From Tanypteryx hageni (lineage: Eukaryota > Arthropoda > Insecta > Odonata > Petaluridae), in contig CM054116.1 of the NCBI GenBank assembly GCA_028673005.1, forward strand, positions 130,487,547-130,551,546: a DNA stretch of 64,000 nucleotides, in the 5' to 3' direction. The notes below the pieces were generated by a model. That model did no database searches and had not been told where the DNA came from. It was given only the letters and a program-made list of their open reading frames with translations. Below are positions 41,312-53,836 of this stretch, one piece after another; position 1 is the stretch's first letter, and every line of letters starts with the position of its first letter. The position numbers and the translations under genes are program-made.

Positions 41312-44300
41312 CTATACTAGTAGAAGGTGCTTGCATACTGCAAGCATTTCATCTTACCTTGAAAAAACATTAATTTTTCAAAGAGATATTTCATCATGAG
41401 GAATATTTTTTTAATTCTCCAGACTTCTCCTTAGGATCGGTATTCGTTTTTTCATTATGTAACAATAATGGAGTTTAAGAATCACTAATTTTTACAATTT
41501 TAGGAATATTATACTTTTCCCACATTTAATTAATAATGCCACACATTTCCGCCAAATTTTAAATTTATAGCACAATTAGAAGTGAAATTACATTTTTCTA
41601 AATGAGCAATGAACGTAAAAGGGTGGCGTTTTAAACATACAGATTAGCATTAAAAAAACCCTGAAATCCATGATACGAGCTAAAAACGGGTATTCCGTGT
41701 GTATTTGAAAATCAAAGGGAAAACATATTTGATATGCAGAAAATACTAAAAGAAATATTGCGCTGAAAATTTCAGGGTTTGTAGATGTCATGAGCAGACC
41801 TTCGTATAATATGAGACATCTTATGTAGGTGCCCTCGGTTCGACTCCAGGCGCTCCCAACGCTTGCGAAATGCAAGCACCAATTACTGGTAATATCATTC
41901 TATATAGACGTTCCTTACAGAGGAGGAGGAGAATATAACATACCAGTAGTTGGTGCTTGCATTCTGCAGGCATATCATCTCACCTTGAAAAAGCATTCAT
42001 TTCTCAGACAGATAATTCAACATTACAAATATTTTTTTAATTCTAAATATTTCGCCTCCGGAGCGATTTTCGTTTTTCCTTTATGTAAAAATAATAGATT
42101 AAAAAAATCCCAAAACTTTGAAATTATAAGAATTTTATACTTTCTCCGTTATGGGTACTAATGCTACACATTTATACCAAATTTTAAAGTTGTAGCACTT
42201 CTAGAAGTGAAATAATATTTTCCCAATTGTTTAAATTTTAAACATTTTTAACGGCCGCCGCAATAAATTTTTATTGAGAGAAAATGTTTACTTGTGCACA
42301 TGCACTACTCTGTAAATAACTTGATAATTTCAGCTTCCTAACTCATCCACTAGTACCAAAACCGTTATCTATTTGTTTAAATTTTAAGAATTTTTTACAT
42401 CAAAACAAATTAAAATATAAACATTTGTATAATCCCTATTTCGTTTTTTTTTTACAAATACTACCTCTAAAAATGTCAGCTCCGTACCACTTTCGGAAAT
42501 ACATAAACCTTGAAAATTTGTTTAAACAATTGCGAATTTTTAGCGGCCGCATTGTTCTAAATTTTTTTCTTAGGTAGGATTTTGTGCAAAACCAAACATG
42601 AAAACGAAAATCTTAAAGAAGTGCAATAATGCGGCCGCTAAAATTTCGCAATTGTTTAAACAAATTATCAAGGTTTATGTATTTCCGCATGTGCTACAGA
42701 GTGGAAATTTTTTTAAAAAGTAGAAATATTAAAAAAACGAAATAGGGGTTATACAAATTTTGATATTTTAATTTGTTTGGCAGTTATAAATTCTTAAATT
42801 TTTAACAAATAGATAACTGTTTAGACATTACAGGATGAGCTAGGAAGCTGAAATTTTCAAGTTATGTACAGAGTAATACATTTGCACAAATAAACATTTG
42901 AATCTCTCCATAACCATATTGCGGCGGCCGTTACAAATGTTTAAATTTAAACAATTGGAAAAATATTATTTCACTTCTAGTACTACAACTTTAAAATTTG
43001 GCAGAAACGTTGAAATGTGCCACGGAGTTGAAATTCTTTTATAAGTAGAATTCTTAAAAAAACGAAATAGAGATTATACAAATTTTGATATTTTTATTTG
43101 TTTGGCAGTTAAAAATTCTTAAATTTTAAACAAATAGATAACTGTTTGGTACTACGGAATGAGCTAGGAAGCTGAAATTTTCAACTTATTTACAGAGTAG
43201 TAAATCTGCACAAATAAATATTTCAATTTTACAATATATGAATTGCGGCGGCCGTTAAATATTATTTAAATTTAAACAATTAGAAAAATATTATTTTACT
43301 TCTAGAAGTGCTACAACTTTAAAATTTGGCTAAAATGTGTAGCATTAGTACGCCATAATTATGATAGTGTAAAATTTTTAAAATTGCAACATTTGGGGAT
43401 TGTTTTAAACTATTATTTTTACATGTGGGAAAAACGGAAATCGCTGCTGAAGTGAAATCTTTAGAATTAAAAGAATATTTGTAATGATGAAATGTCTGTC
43501 TGAAAAATTAATATTTTTTCAAGGTGATATGAAATGATTGCAGTATGCAAGCACCAACTACTAGTCATTCTATATAGACGTTTCTTACAGAGGGGGAGGA
43601 GGAGGATATAACATAGATAGGAGGATACTAATGTTTAGGCACTTCCAGATGAGCTGGAGATTGAAATTTTTTTCTTAGGTTTGATTTTGTGCAAAACCGA
43701 CCAGAAAAAACGAAAATATTAAAAAAGTGCAACAATGCAGCCGCTAAAAATTCGCAATTGTTTAAACAAATTTTCAAGGTTTATGTATTTCCAAATGTGC
43801 TACGGAGCTGAAATTTTTTTTAGAGGTAGGATTTGTAAAAAAACGAAATAGGGATTACAAAAATTTTGATTTTTTAATTTGTTTGGCAGTTAAAAATTCC
43901 TAAATTTTAAACAAATAGATAACTTTTTAGGTACTACGGGGCAAGTTATTGAGCCGATATTTTCAAGTTATATAGAGTTTAGACTTTTTAAACAAATAAA
44001 CATTTCTGAGTTTTTATAAAATTCTTATTGCGGCCGTTAAAAATTATTTATATATAAACAATTAGATTATTGTTATTTCACTTCTAATTGTGCTAAAAAT
44101 TTAAAATTTTGCGTAAATGTGTGGAATTAGTAACCCAATGTGGAAAACGTATAATATTTATAAAATTGTAATAATTAGCAATTGTTTTACTCCATATTTC
44201 TTCCATAAGGAAAAAAAGAAATTTGGTCCCTAGGAGAAATCTTTTGAATCTAAATTTAATCTAAAAATTAATGTTTTTTCAAGGTGAGATGAAATGCTTG

Positions 44301-46110
44301 CAGTATGCAAGCACCTTCTACTAGTATAATATATATATCCTCCGTAAGAAGCAGCAATTTATTATAGATAATGTGCTTATTTCCTGAAATAAATTTTTTT
44401 ATTCCGAAACAACATTTTGTAATTATTAATTGTTACGAGACATTAAAATTGACGCAAAATATTTAAACATTTTGTTGATTTTATTTTCAAATATGATAAT
44501 TATTTAATTTCTACGCGATATATTAAAGTAACCATCAACATTTTTATGGGGGGCGCCGGTGATGACTTTGCACAAAGGCGCCTAATAGTCTGGCAGCGGC
44601 CCTGTATAAAACCCACAGTTCCACTGCAGAAAATTTCGAGAGTAAAATGTTTAAATATAAAAAAATTAGAAAAATATTATTTTACTTCTAGAAGTGCTAC
44701 AACTTTAAAATTTGGCTCAAATGTGTAGCATTAGTACCCCATAATGGAGAAAATGTAAAATGTTTAAAATTGCAACATTTGGGGATTGTTTTAAACTATT
44801 ATTTTTACATGTGAGAAAAACGAAAATCGCTGCGGAGGTGAAATATTTAGAATTAAAAATATATGTGTAATGATGAAAGATGAATAATGAATGTTTTTTA
44901 TGTTGAGATGAAATGCTTGCAGTATGCAAGAACCAACTACTAGTATGTTATATCCTCCTCTGTAAGAGTCGTCGATATATAATGATAACAGGAGGATACT
45001 AATGTTTAGGCACTTTCAGATGAGCTGGAGATTCGAAATTTTTTTATTAGGTAGGATTTGTTGCATAACCGACTATAAAAAACGAAAATCTTGATCAAGT
45101 TCAACAATGCGGCCGCAAATATTTCCAATTTTTTAAACAAATTTTCAAGGGTTATGTATTTTCGAATATGCCACGGGGCTGAAAATTTTTTAAGAGGTAG
45201 GATTTGTAAAAAAAAACAAAATAGGTATTATAGAAATTTTGATATTTTTTTGATTGGCGGTTAAAAATTCTTAAAATTTAAACAAATAGGTAGATGCTTA
45301 GACTAAGCCGGAAGGCAGGAAGCTGAAATTTTAAAATTATTTAGAGGTTTGCCTATGTAAACGAATGAACAATTCAATTTATCCATGAAATAGGTATATT
45401 GACCGTTAAAAATTATAAAAATTTAAACAAATAGATAACTTTTTAGGTACTACGGGGCAAGTTGTTGAGCCGATATTTTCAAGTTATATAGAGTTTAGAC
45501 TTTTTAAACAAATAAACATTTCTGAGTTTTTATAAAATTCTTATTGCGGCCGTTAAAAATTATTTATATATAAACAATTAGATTATTGTTATTTCACTTC
45601 TAATTGTGCTAAAAATTTAAAATTTTGCGTAAATGTGTGGAATTAGTAACCCAATGTGGAAAACGTATAATATTTATAAAATTGTAATAATTAGCAATTG
45701 TTTTACTCCATATTTCTTCCATAAGGAAAAAAAGAAATTTGGTCCCAAGGAGAAATCTTTGAATGAAAGAAATATTTCCCACGATTAAATATCTCCCTAA
45801 AAAATTAATGTTTTTTCATGGTGAGATGGAATGCTTGCAGTATGCAAGCACCTTCTACTAGTATATTATATATCCTTCTCCTCTGTATGAAACGTCTATA
45901 TCATTATATATAGACGTTCCTTACAGAGGAGGATATAACATACTAGTATAAGGTGCTTGCATACTGCAAGATTTTCATCTCACCTTGAAAAATATTAATT
46001 TTTCAGTGAGATATTTCATCATGAGAAATATTTCTTTCATTCTAAAGATTTCTCCTCTGGACAGGTTTTCGTTTTTTTTATTATGGAACAATAATGGAGT
46101 AAAACTAACG
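41312..46110. repeat. Array B: inverted and interrupted units of the ~775-bp hierarchical repeat
   Basis: Plus-strand units start at about 41314 (truncated near 41600) and 41937 (GTAGTTGGTGCTTGCATTC). At about 42565 orientation flips: from there the sequence is minus-strand, e.g. AATGCGGCCGCTAAAATTTC at 42628, GCGGCGGCCGTTAAATATT at 43247, and unit ends GTATGCAAGCACCAACTACT near 43545 and GCAAGCACCTTCTACTAGT near 44305 and 45850. A last partial plus unit runs 45940-46110. Unrelated DNA interrupts at 41600-41880 and 44330-44640. The segments 43930-44235 and 45435-45745 are almost identical, marking a recent duplication. Nothing codes. Confidence 0.88.
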
Positions 46111-46545
46111 CTAAAAATATAGTTTTATAGTTTTTTTAGTCATGTAGGATATTACCCAATTAAAAGAATTTCCCCTAATTCCCAAAGTGTGTAGTATGTG
46201 TAATAATAGTTTGTGAACAAATTCATCAAAATCTTTATTAAAATCATAGAACATACCTACAGCTTTGTTATCTTGGCCAAGAGAAAAGTATACTAGTGAT
46301 ATAATTTGAAATATGGCTGATGTAGTGGACATGTTTTCTCTAAAACCATGTTTTGATGAATTGAGGTGTTTCCGAAAAATGATTAGATGACCTGTCATAT
46401 TTTCGAATAATTTGGAGATATATGGGCCTGTAGTTAACTGGATTTTGTTGATCATTGTCTTGGTTTATAGGTATTATCAATGTTTTTTTAGTTTATAAGG
46501 AATGAAACCAATTCTCAGTTTTGTGGTTAATAAATTATTATTATT
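46111..46545 (-). pseudogene. Jockey/CR1-like LINE reverse transcriptase fragment
   Basis: The minus-strand open frame reads HGFRENMSTTSAIFQIISLV, GMFYDFNKDFDEFVHKLLLH and LGIRGNSFNWVISYMTKK. These are RT blocks of Jockey/CR1-type LINEs (HGFR..+STT.AI, G.F.D.SKAFD.V.H..LL.KL, LGIRG....W..SYL). The canonical AFD is DFD here. The N-terminal part continues in another frame (NPVNYRPIYL) to about 46540. There is no YADD block, since array B begins at its 3' side. It was cut by, or inserted into, the repeat edge. Confidence 0.75.
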
Positions 46546-47685
46546 GGAAAATTAACTTTTAGTGATGAGACCTGTAGGAACCTTTCGTCTCGCAAGGTTT
46601 CGAAGTCAAGATTTTTGTTCTTGTATCTTGATCTAGTATGACTACCTACAGGATCAATTGCTCGGCCTATCTGATAAATATTAGATTATTCTTATAATAC
46701 TTTACTAAATTCTATTCCCGAATATGACAACACGATTATAGCAGATTATTTCCGGTGATATTTGGAGTAAAAAAGACGTATAGTTTGTGTGAACAAGAGA
46801 AATATTAATTAAATGAAAACCCAAATCCTTTAATATTAAACTAAAATTCCAAAGGAGCGTTCGATTTCGTATTTAATCAATCCTATTGCCAACATGTATG
46901 CTTACGTTAAATATATTCTGAAATAAAATATTATCTTAACGGGGAAAGGTAACTAAATACGAATTATCTCCAAATCTCAAGCGAATACGTCTTAGGAACA
47001 CGAAACCATGTTTACTTCGATTTATTTTTTCTTCATAGCTTCTCAAACATTAATCGAGTATCCTTTTTATATTTTAATAAGAACATAACGATGTTGAAAT
47101 TTGTTGTATCATTTACGACTGAAATACAAGCCTTCATTTTTCGTAATGATAAATACTTGTCATGAATATTGAAAATACATATTATTGCTGCGTTTTATAC
47201 TCATGAGAGGCTGTCGCGTTATTTTCGGGAAATAATTTATAACGTGTTATCGATAACACATTGATAATACATTTTAATATTAATAAATGATATTACTTCT
47301 GAAATCGTTAATGAAGAATTTAATATGAGAGAAAACAAAAGAACGTCTGAGTGCGCACATGGTGCGCATTTCTGCGCTGAGTTTAACTCGTTAGGGAAAT
47401 AGTCTTTCGTTCAAATGATTCGTGAGATCATTGCCTGAAGTCACAACGGACGGAAGTCATTCTCAGCGGGATGCGGAGCCAAGTTATCATTAATAGGTAA
47501 TGTATCTTTCCTTATTATTTGGTTTTTACTGCAAATTCACGTAATCGGCTTTTTAGCTTTATTTCATTGTGACCTATAATTAACACTTTCATTTCATAAT
47601 GTTTAGCATAATTGTTCATGGTCGAATACATTAACGGTGATGATGTAATGATATTCATGTTATATTTAATGGAAAGATACGGGAT
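46546..47685. other. AT-rich DNA, nothing recognised
   Basis: No gene or paired repeat. A small GC-richer patch at about 47340-47480 has a GCGCACATGGTGCGCA palindrome. Confidence 0.35.
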
Positions 47686-47687
47686 GT

Positions 47688-48336
47688 AGGGTACTACTAG
47701 ACGGCGCCGTAACTAGCTATTTTAGCATCCGTGGAAAACTACCAAAAAATTTTCTAATACCTATTTTTTACTCTATGGATTTTGGGCGAACAATTAATAA
47801 ATAAAAATAAACTATAAAAGATATAATTTCTCACTATAAATGTACATTATTAAATACTTGATATAGGGTACTACTAGACAGCGCCGTAACTAGCTATTTT
47901 AGCACACGGGGAAAACTACCAAAAAATTCTCTAATACCTATTTTTTACTCTATGGATTTTTGGCAAACAATTAATAAATAAAAATAAACTATAAAAGATA
48001 ATTTCTCACTATAAATGCACATTATTAAATACATAATTATAAATATAATTACATACATACATTCATACATAATTAAAATACAGAAAATATAAATATTTTA
48101 ATATTAAAGAGTTATTCTACGTGATTTTATTGCAACAAACTCATCAACAGCATCATCGAAATTTATAATTGCTGCTTTGCGTAATGTCTGAAACAAGTAT
48201 AGTAGCGAAATCGCTCTTGTCCTTGTGCCATGCAACCTCGCACAACTTACTATTAACAATTTTTGCGCCTCTTCTTTAGTTGCGCCCGGGGCAGATGCCC
48301 CGCTTGCCTCGCCCTAGTTACGGTACTGCTGCTAGA
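47688..48336. mobile_element. hAT-like non-autonomous element with tandemly duplicated left end
   Basis: The left end CAGCGCCGTAACTAG (47879; CGGCGCCGTAACTAG in the first copy at 47702) is inverted relative to the right end CTAGTTACGGTACTG (48314-48328). Flanking 8-mers are CTACTAGA (47694-47701 and 47871-47878) and CTGCTAGA (48329-48336), a 7/8 match, as for an old hAT target duplication. The left flank and the first ~170 bp of the element are duplicated in tandem: 47688-47865 and 47866-48035, over 90% alike by eye. The right part is GC-rich (GCCCGGGGCAGATGCCCCGC). No transposase. Confidence 0.7.
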
Positions 48337-48719
48337 TATATGTACATCCCGGCTGTAACGCGGCTCATTATGGCGAGGGATCGGATATAGCGCGGGTCTT
48401 ATTCAAGCGCTCAACAAATGTTTTTTTTTTCACCAGATGGGTCCTATTTCTTCCTTTAATCCTTATGTGGATTCATGATTTTACTAACACAGATGCATTC
48501 CTGACGCCACTACGGCGCTAGCACGTAAACCATATTGTTGTTTAAATAAATATATTTATGCAACGGTTTATATGTAGATTGTTTAGTTGGTGTTTTTTAT
48601 TACGCAGGATTCAATAAATAGAGGGATGATAGATTTTTACTATTAATTTTAACCTTTATCGTACGGATTTAAATGCCCAAGTTGGGGATCTACGGCAGGA
48701 TTAATTTGAGATATTTAAA

Positions 48720-49150
48720 TTCAAAAGGTTTACTTTTGCATAAATTGTCATATCTCAGTAACCATTGGTGATAAAACCTTCAACCTGTTCCAGCAAACGC
48801 GCGAACGACTACATACGTGCGTTATTTTCTGAGTTTCTACTTTTATAGGGCACAGACATTAGCCCAGAAGGGAGCGCTGGAATCGCGCTAATTAACCAAT
48901 AAACTTCCACAAGAGGTACGCCCTCATCTCGAGAAGAGATAGAACCAAGGGAGTTTGAAGGTGGCAACGTCGGAGAGCACGACGACCGGGCTGCGCGGCG
49001 AGCAGTAAGAGACAGGAGACGAGGACGAGTGGAAGCGGAGGCTCGAGCAGAGAATAGCAGGGACTATTGAGGAAGCCGAGACAAGGAAGTGACCAGTCGG
49101 CAAGATTCCTACCTGCGTCCAACTGTAATTTTCGTGTCGTTTATTATCCC
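48720..49150 (-). other. GC-rich stretch, possibly LTR-like; not identified
   Basis: About 48840-49140 is GC-rich and purine-biased (GAGAAGAGATAGAACC, GGCTGCGCGGCGAGCAG, GAGACGAGGACGAG), then ends TTTCGTGTCGTTTATTATCC. The composition is like the R-U5 part of some insect LTRs, and a TTTTATAGGG box lies at about 48840. No second copy is in the window. A leucine-rich minus-strand open frame of 76 residues has no recognisable domain. LTR identity is only a guess. Confidence 0.25.
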
Positions 49151-49465
49151 TCCAAAGTGAACAACTCTATTGAGTATTTCTCTTGTATATTTCTGCTATG
49201 TATTATTTTGATTCCAATATATTTGTAAGCATTTTTCCTGTCACGTTACCGTTATGTTAAATTCGATTGTCTTGGGTCAGCATCAGTGTTTTTTAAAGGG
49301 CGTCGTATCGTATGTTTAAATCTTAAGTATCTTGCGAATTACGAGAGAGTAATGTGAATGGAACAGTTCGTCTCAAACTAAAAGGCATTCTATAAGAAAA
49401 ATATTGACAAGATAGTTACTAGCTCGATAAATACGTATGAAGCTAAATAAATGCGCAGAAAACCG

Positions 49466-49552
49466 GTACCTCGATATAACGTGGGCTTCCCTATAACGCG
49501 AGGTAACTTTTTTGCCGATACCCGCGCTGTATTGAGGGTGCACTGTAGTTCA
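49466..49552. repeat. Fragment of a pogo-like MITE end
   Basis: The segment contains CCTCGATATAACGTGGG and, inverted, CCCGCGCTGTATTGAGGG, and ends TGCACTGTA. The pattern (CAGTG...CCCTCGATATAACGCGGG) is that of pogo/Tigger termini, and is similar to the CACTGTAGACCCGATATAAT ends at 18694. Confidence 0.45.
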
Positions 49553-50585
49553 ACACTAATTTTTACGCCAGTTTTTCTTCCATTACGAAGATGATTTTCT
49601 AACGCCATCTATCATTACCGTTCAGGAGTTTTTATTTATTTCCACACAAATTCATGGCTCGTGATCAACATTAAATGCATCTTAATACATGAATGTCACC
49701 TATAGTATAGTTATTATGGTAATTTGACGATTTTAAACATTCAATAAATATACTTACATGATTTCCCAGACAGTTTTCTTGTGACTTTCCTTTAATGCGT
49801 TTGCAAGCACAAGTAAAGTAAAAATTAATTACCATATATGTTCTGTTCTCTTTCTGGAAAGACAAGAGCAAAACTTTAGATTTCAACCATAAAATGTACG
49901 TGCAATGCGGCAAACGTGGGGTTTATAGCTCATTATACCATAGGCCGAATACGCTTCAAGTACAGACATCCGTCGCACAACGACATTAATTCGTTTCACG
50001 AAGAAGCGTTTTTATGCGAATATAAAAATCCTATACGGACTATATAATGATGCGCAAATTGGTACCTGGCAGATATAACAGACGATACTCATTGTTATTT
50101 CTTCTTCATTTGCCGATTATTGTCAGGATTTACGGAGCCGTCCTCTTCAACCGCACCATGAATATGGGAACTTACTTTTAGCCTGTTCAGAAAACATTGA
50201 CGCACGCATGATTCACGTAGCAAATTGTTATTGCACATTAAAAAGAACTAAATATTGATAGCTGTTTAAAATAAAATGAAGAGGTTTCATCATGAAACGA
50301 AAACTTAATCAGAGTAAAAGAAAAACCTTTTACTCATGGGGGATTTTATCACACAAACTCCCCCCGCCCCTAAGATACACCACTACACGTGACGCTGTCT
50401 TATTTTAATTTGCATAAGTTCTGAGGGAGCACCTATGATAATAGATATTCCTTGGTCTATGCAAAATTGCATGACACAGAAATGTATTCCATTCACAAAA
50501 TAAGCATTATCTGGTTGATTCTCCGTAAGTAGGAATCCTGTGGATTGGGCTATAACGTTTCCGAAGCATTGTATGCCGAGTTTCC
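49553..50585. other. Non-coding DNA, nothing recognised
   Basis: No domain in the minus-strand open frames at 49671-49913, and no repeats paired elsewhere. Confidence 0.35.
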
Positions 50586-50598
50586 ATATACATATACA

Positions 50599-50675
<77 letters not shown>
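50586..50675. repeat. (TA)n microsatellite
   Basis: About 70 bases are pure TA dinucleotide with an ACATATACATATATG lead-in. The Tyr-Ile repeat frames on both strands over this tract are artefacts. Confidence 0.97.
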
Positions 50676-50677
<2 letters not shown>

Positions 50678-50839
50678 GTGGGTGCGATACCTGCGCCAGC
50701 GTCGTAATCGCGAGTTGGGCACAGCGTAAGAGCGAAGCTGGCCAACAATATTATGGCGTCTTAACCGCGAAATTCCGTTGAACGAAGCGTTGTTGTGTGA
50801 AGGATGCCTGTATTTGGGATCCATACGAGGAAGGCCTTA

Positions 50840-51090
50840 TACTTCAGTAGGGCAAAGCAATTAGATTCGTAAAATAAATTTGTGACCATAAGTAATGTAT
50901 AACTTCCCTATCAAGGAGTTTGAATTTGGTATCGCTGGAAGATCGCAGATTGAATGCCAGACTTTCATCTGGAAGGCTTAGCAGGGATGCCACTTGACAA
51001 GTGGCGCGCTTTATTATCGAATTTCCGGAAGTGATCTTTTTCACAAGTATGCAGTGGCGAATCCTTCTCTTGGACGACCCCATTGCCCTC
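50840..51090 (-). pseudogene. Repeat-family peptide fragment shared with 57.3-57.5 kb
   Basis: The minus-strand frame contains LAFNLRSSSDTKFKLLDREV. The minus-strand frame at 57304-57498 contains LSFSRHPSSDTQFKFLNNEV. The shared SSDT-K/Q-FK-L/F-L-x-x-EV core and hydrophobic context suggest two relics of one repetitive coding element. The family is not recognised. Confidence 0.35.
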
Positions 51091-51343
51091 CACTGGGTGC
51101 TTTCTAAAATTAACGAAGAAGGGATTTTAAAAATATAAGTTCTTCGGCAGAGGCGGATTCAAGAGAGAGAGGGCCCATCCCAATTGGGAAGTTTCTGGAT
51201 CCGCTCCTGTAAGCATGTACATATGAACATAAATAATGACCCATTTAAAGGTATAATCTCGAATCAGCGATCCAAGTTCGATTTTCTGAACGCAACTTTT
51301 TCAAACTTTACGAAAACAGAAAGGAGGAGAGTAGATATCAGGT

Positions 51344-51500
51344 GTGGCTAAACCTGCTTACTCTCAGAGCCGTATTTGATAATCTTCCTAAGTTTGAGAA
51401 CCGCAGGACACATTATTGAGTGTACATGAATAATAGCCGCGTGTTAAGTTAAAAGAGCCGCATGTGACTCGGGAGCCGCGATTTCGCCACTCTTTGTATA
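51344..51500. repeat. Short copy of the 17.65-kb hAT MITE family
   Basis: It starts CAGGTGTGGCTAAACCTGC and ends GATTTCGCCACTCTTTG. The internal blocks CTCTCAGAGCCGTATTTG and GCCGCATGTGACTCGGGAGC match the reverse complement of blocks in 17657-17954. At ~157 bp it is an internally deleted member. The flanking 8-mers do not match clearly. Confidence 0.6.
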
Positions 51501-52955
51501 TGTATTGCTATTTTCACTAAAAGATAGAGAATAATCGCCATGCGAGAAAAAGAACAAGGTTAATTTTGATCTCCGTCGGACATTAAACTCAGAAACGTTC
51601 CTCCATTCCAACGGTGTTGGATGAATAATTGGTCCAAAGGGAGTTATTTTTAATGAGAATTTTCAAATCAATTAACTGATAAAGGTCGAACATTTCTGCG
51701 ATATCCTTCCGCGATTAATTCTGCACCTTTGAGCAATCTCTGATTTGAGCTAGCAAGCAGAGAGTATTTTCACAAACTGGATAGTTGTCCAGTATTGTTA
51801 TTAATAATTTCACTGAGCACCTACTTTGTAATTATTGTAACCAAGGACTTCCTGTTTTTATGCGGAAGTCCAGAGATTCAGAACGGCTCCTTTACAACTA
51901 GTCGTCATTACTATTTTGCTTCCATCTTCTATTTTACAGCGTCTTAAGTTATTAATGCCAAATTGCCGTCACAAATTTTCATGTAAATAAGTGAATAGCT
52001 ACGCATAATTCATAAAACTAGGTGGTTCTGGTTTTTTGCGTTAGCTAAATAGTTGCCATACTAAAATCTAAATCCTTTAATTCTCTCTATTCAAGATATA
52101 TTTTTTCATATTTACAAACTGTAATGTTATTTTGTTTTAATTTAAAGAATAATTTAAAAATTGTCTCGTAACAACTCTGTCATTTTGAAAAGTTTTTTAG
52201 GTGTTCTGATTGATAGGGAAAAATAAACGCGCACATCCTCTTCGATAAACAATAAATTTGATAGACATATTTACTAGAGAAATAATTTGCAATGGCATAT
52301 TGGTTAGTCATAGGAATTTGGAGAGAATACAGTGATATAAAATTATGCCCAACTTCGATCCTCTTACTTTCACCGTTCTACTACTTTGAAGAATCGCCAA
52401 AAGATGTCTCTGATGGTCGAGAGCGCCGAATCGGACGCTCAATGGATGGCGTGACCGTCGAAGCTCAGATTAAATAGTTGAGCGACATACAGTACTACGC
52501 GTAAAATTCCAACGGTGGAATTGTCCAACATATCTTCCAATTATTACGTATCGCATATTTTTGTTAATTTCGAATCCAATAGCTCAATATGGCGACTCCA
52601 TTACTATTCTCTTAAATCAGAGTCACTTTGCGAATTCACGGAACATCCATTGCAAGAAAATTCTACCGCGGACCATTATTAATTACATTTCCTTGGTTAA
52701 AATTTATTATCGGTTTCCAGCAATGAGGCCTTTTAAGGCACGGGCACATTTCTCATTCATCACAATCACTTCCATCTTTGGACTTTGTATTTTAGGCCTA
52801 TTAATTTTATTAAAAGAAATGCGCTAATTGCCTTTGCATTTTCCACCTGTGCGCATATAACATCGGCCATAGTGCTGGACGGATTTCAATGAAATTTAGT
52901 ATTAGGATATTAAATAGGAAGGCGGAGATGGCTTGTGTCAAATCACAAGGCTGCC
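51501..52955. other. AT-rich DNA, little recognised
   Basis: No gene. At about 52875-52960 the phrase GACGGATTTCAATGAAATTT followed by GGCTGCCCTGCTAATG is one unit of the same repeat type as the tandem array at 55.2-56.1 kb. Confidence 0.35.
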
Positions 52956-52956
52956 C

Positions 52957-53143
52957 TGCTAATGGGAAAAATAACAATAAATCGACTTTATTTAAGGGCG
53001 ATATTTAGACCATCTGGTCCATTCTTACATATAAACCTGTACACGCTACGAACACATACGTCCATGCCCTCGGCGGGATTCGAACCCACGACCTTGGTCT
53101 CCGTCGTCAGATGCTCGAACCACCCGTCTACCAATACCGGCTG
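52957..53143 (-). repeat. tRNA-derived SINE
   Basis: On the minus strand the head reads GGTATTGGTAGACGGGTGG (A-box region) and then GTGGGTTCGAATCCCGCC (a perfect B box, about 53073-53091), spaced as in tRNA genes. A ~100-base unrelated body follows, and an AT-rich tail with AATAAAGTCGATTTATTG. Pol III promoter boxes plus body plus tail define a SINE. The acceptor stem does not close, so it is not a tRNA gene. Confidence 0.75.
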
Positions 53144-53449
53144 ATACTGGAGCAAATGAAAACAAGAGCGGAAAGATCATGCGTGCATAGATGAGAGGCA
53201 GAGACGTTCTTGACGATTTATGACATCATGCCAAAAATATAAATATTAATGGTTTAGTATAATGTCTAAGAACTGAAAAATGGTATGCCAGTAGTATAGT
53301 GATATCAAGACAATATCGAATTTCGAATCACCGATTTATTTCCTAATCGGTTGTAATTAATAAAACAATTGACACTTATCTAAAACATACCTCCCTCGAA
53401 TAGTAGTAATATAATCTTTATGCTAACGTTCATTCCTTCGTCGTAAATT

Positions 53450-53640
53450 ACCTTTTTGAGGCGTTCTTTACAAAAGTTAAAGAAAAGAACGCCTTATGGC
53501 TAGGTCGTGTCCGTCCGTCCGTCCGCATGTTTCATCTGCGAATCTACTGGGCGGACGTTGATGAAATTTGGTATTGAAGACATAATGGTAAAGAAACTAA
53601 GAAAACGATATAAATGTTTCACGAAGCCTAATCGGGAGTG
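53450..53640 (+). repeat. Relative of the 40.4-kb foldback element
   Basis: GCGTTCTTTAC..AAAGAACGCCTTATGG..GGTCGTGTCCGTCCGTCCG followed by CATGTTTCATCTGCGAA and GATGAAATTTGGTATT matches the arm and first internal unit of 40387-40902. An 11-base hairpin (GGCGTTCTTT / AAAGAACGCC) starts it. Confidence 0.55.
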
Positions 53641-53836
53641 CCACTTCACTGATAACAAAAATGAACTTTTCTTTATATCTCGTAAAATATATCACTTATA
53701 GCTAAAAAGTCTTCAAAAAATTAGCAGAACTAGTCAAATAGCATATGTTTTGTTCGGTACATTTTTATCGAAGGAGCAGTCTATTTCAAGAAACGAGAAA
53801 GTCGTCACTCACTCTGAACTTAAAAATTTTTCCCGT

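Noticed and set aside
30997..46110. CRISPR-like repeat arrays
   Set aside because: The units are ~775 bp, diverged and partly inverted, in a eukaryotic context with no cas genes. They are a higher-order interspersed repeat.
48892..49122. Leucine-rich 76-residue minus-strand protein
   Set aside because: It is composition-driven in a GC-rich patch. No signal peptide followed by a recognisable domain, and no family match.
50383..50824. Frames with long Tyr-Ile repeats
   Set aside because: They are translations of the (TA)n microsatellite.
53073..53143. Functional tRNA gene (minus strand)
   Set aside because: A and B boxes are present, but the acceptor and T stems do not close, and a non-tRNA body and tail follow. 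It is called as a SINE.
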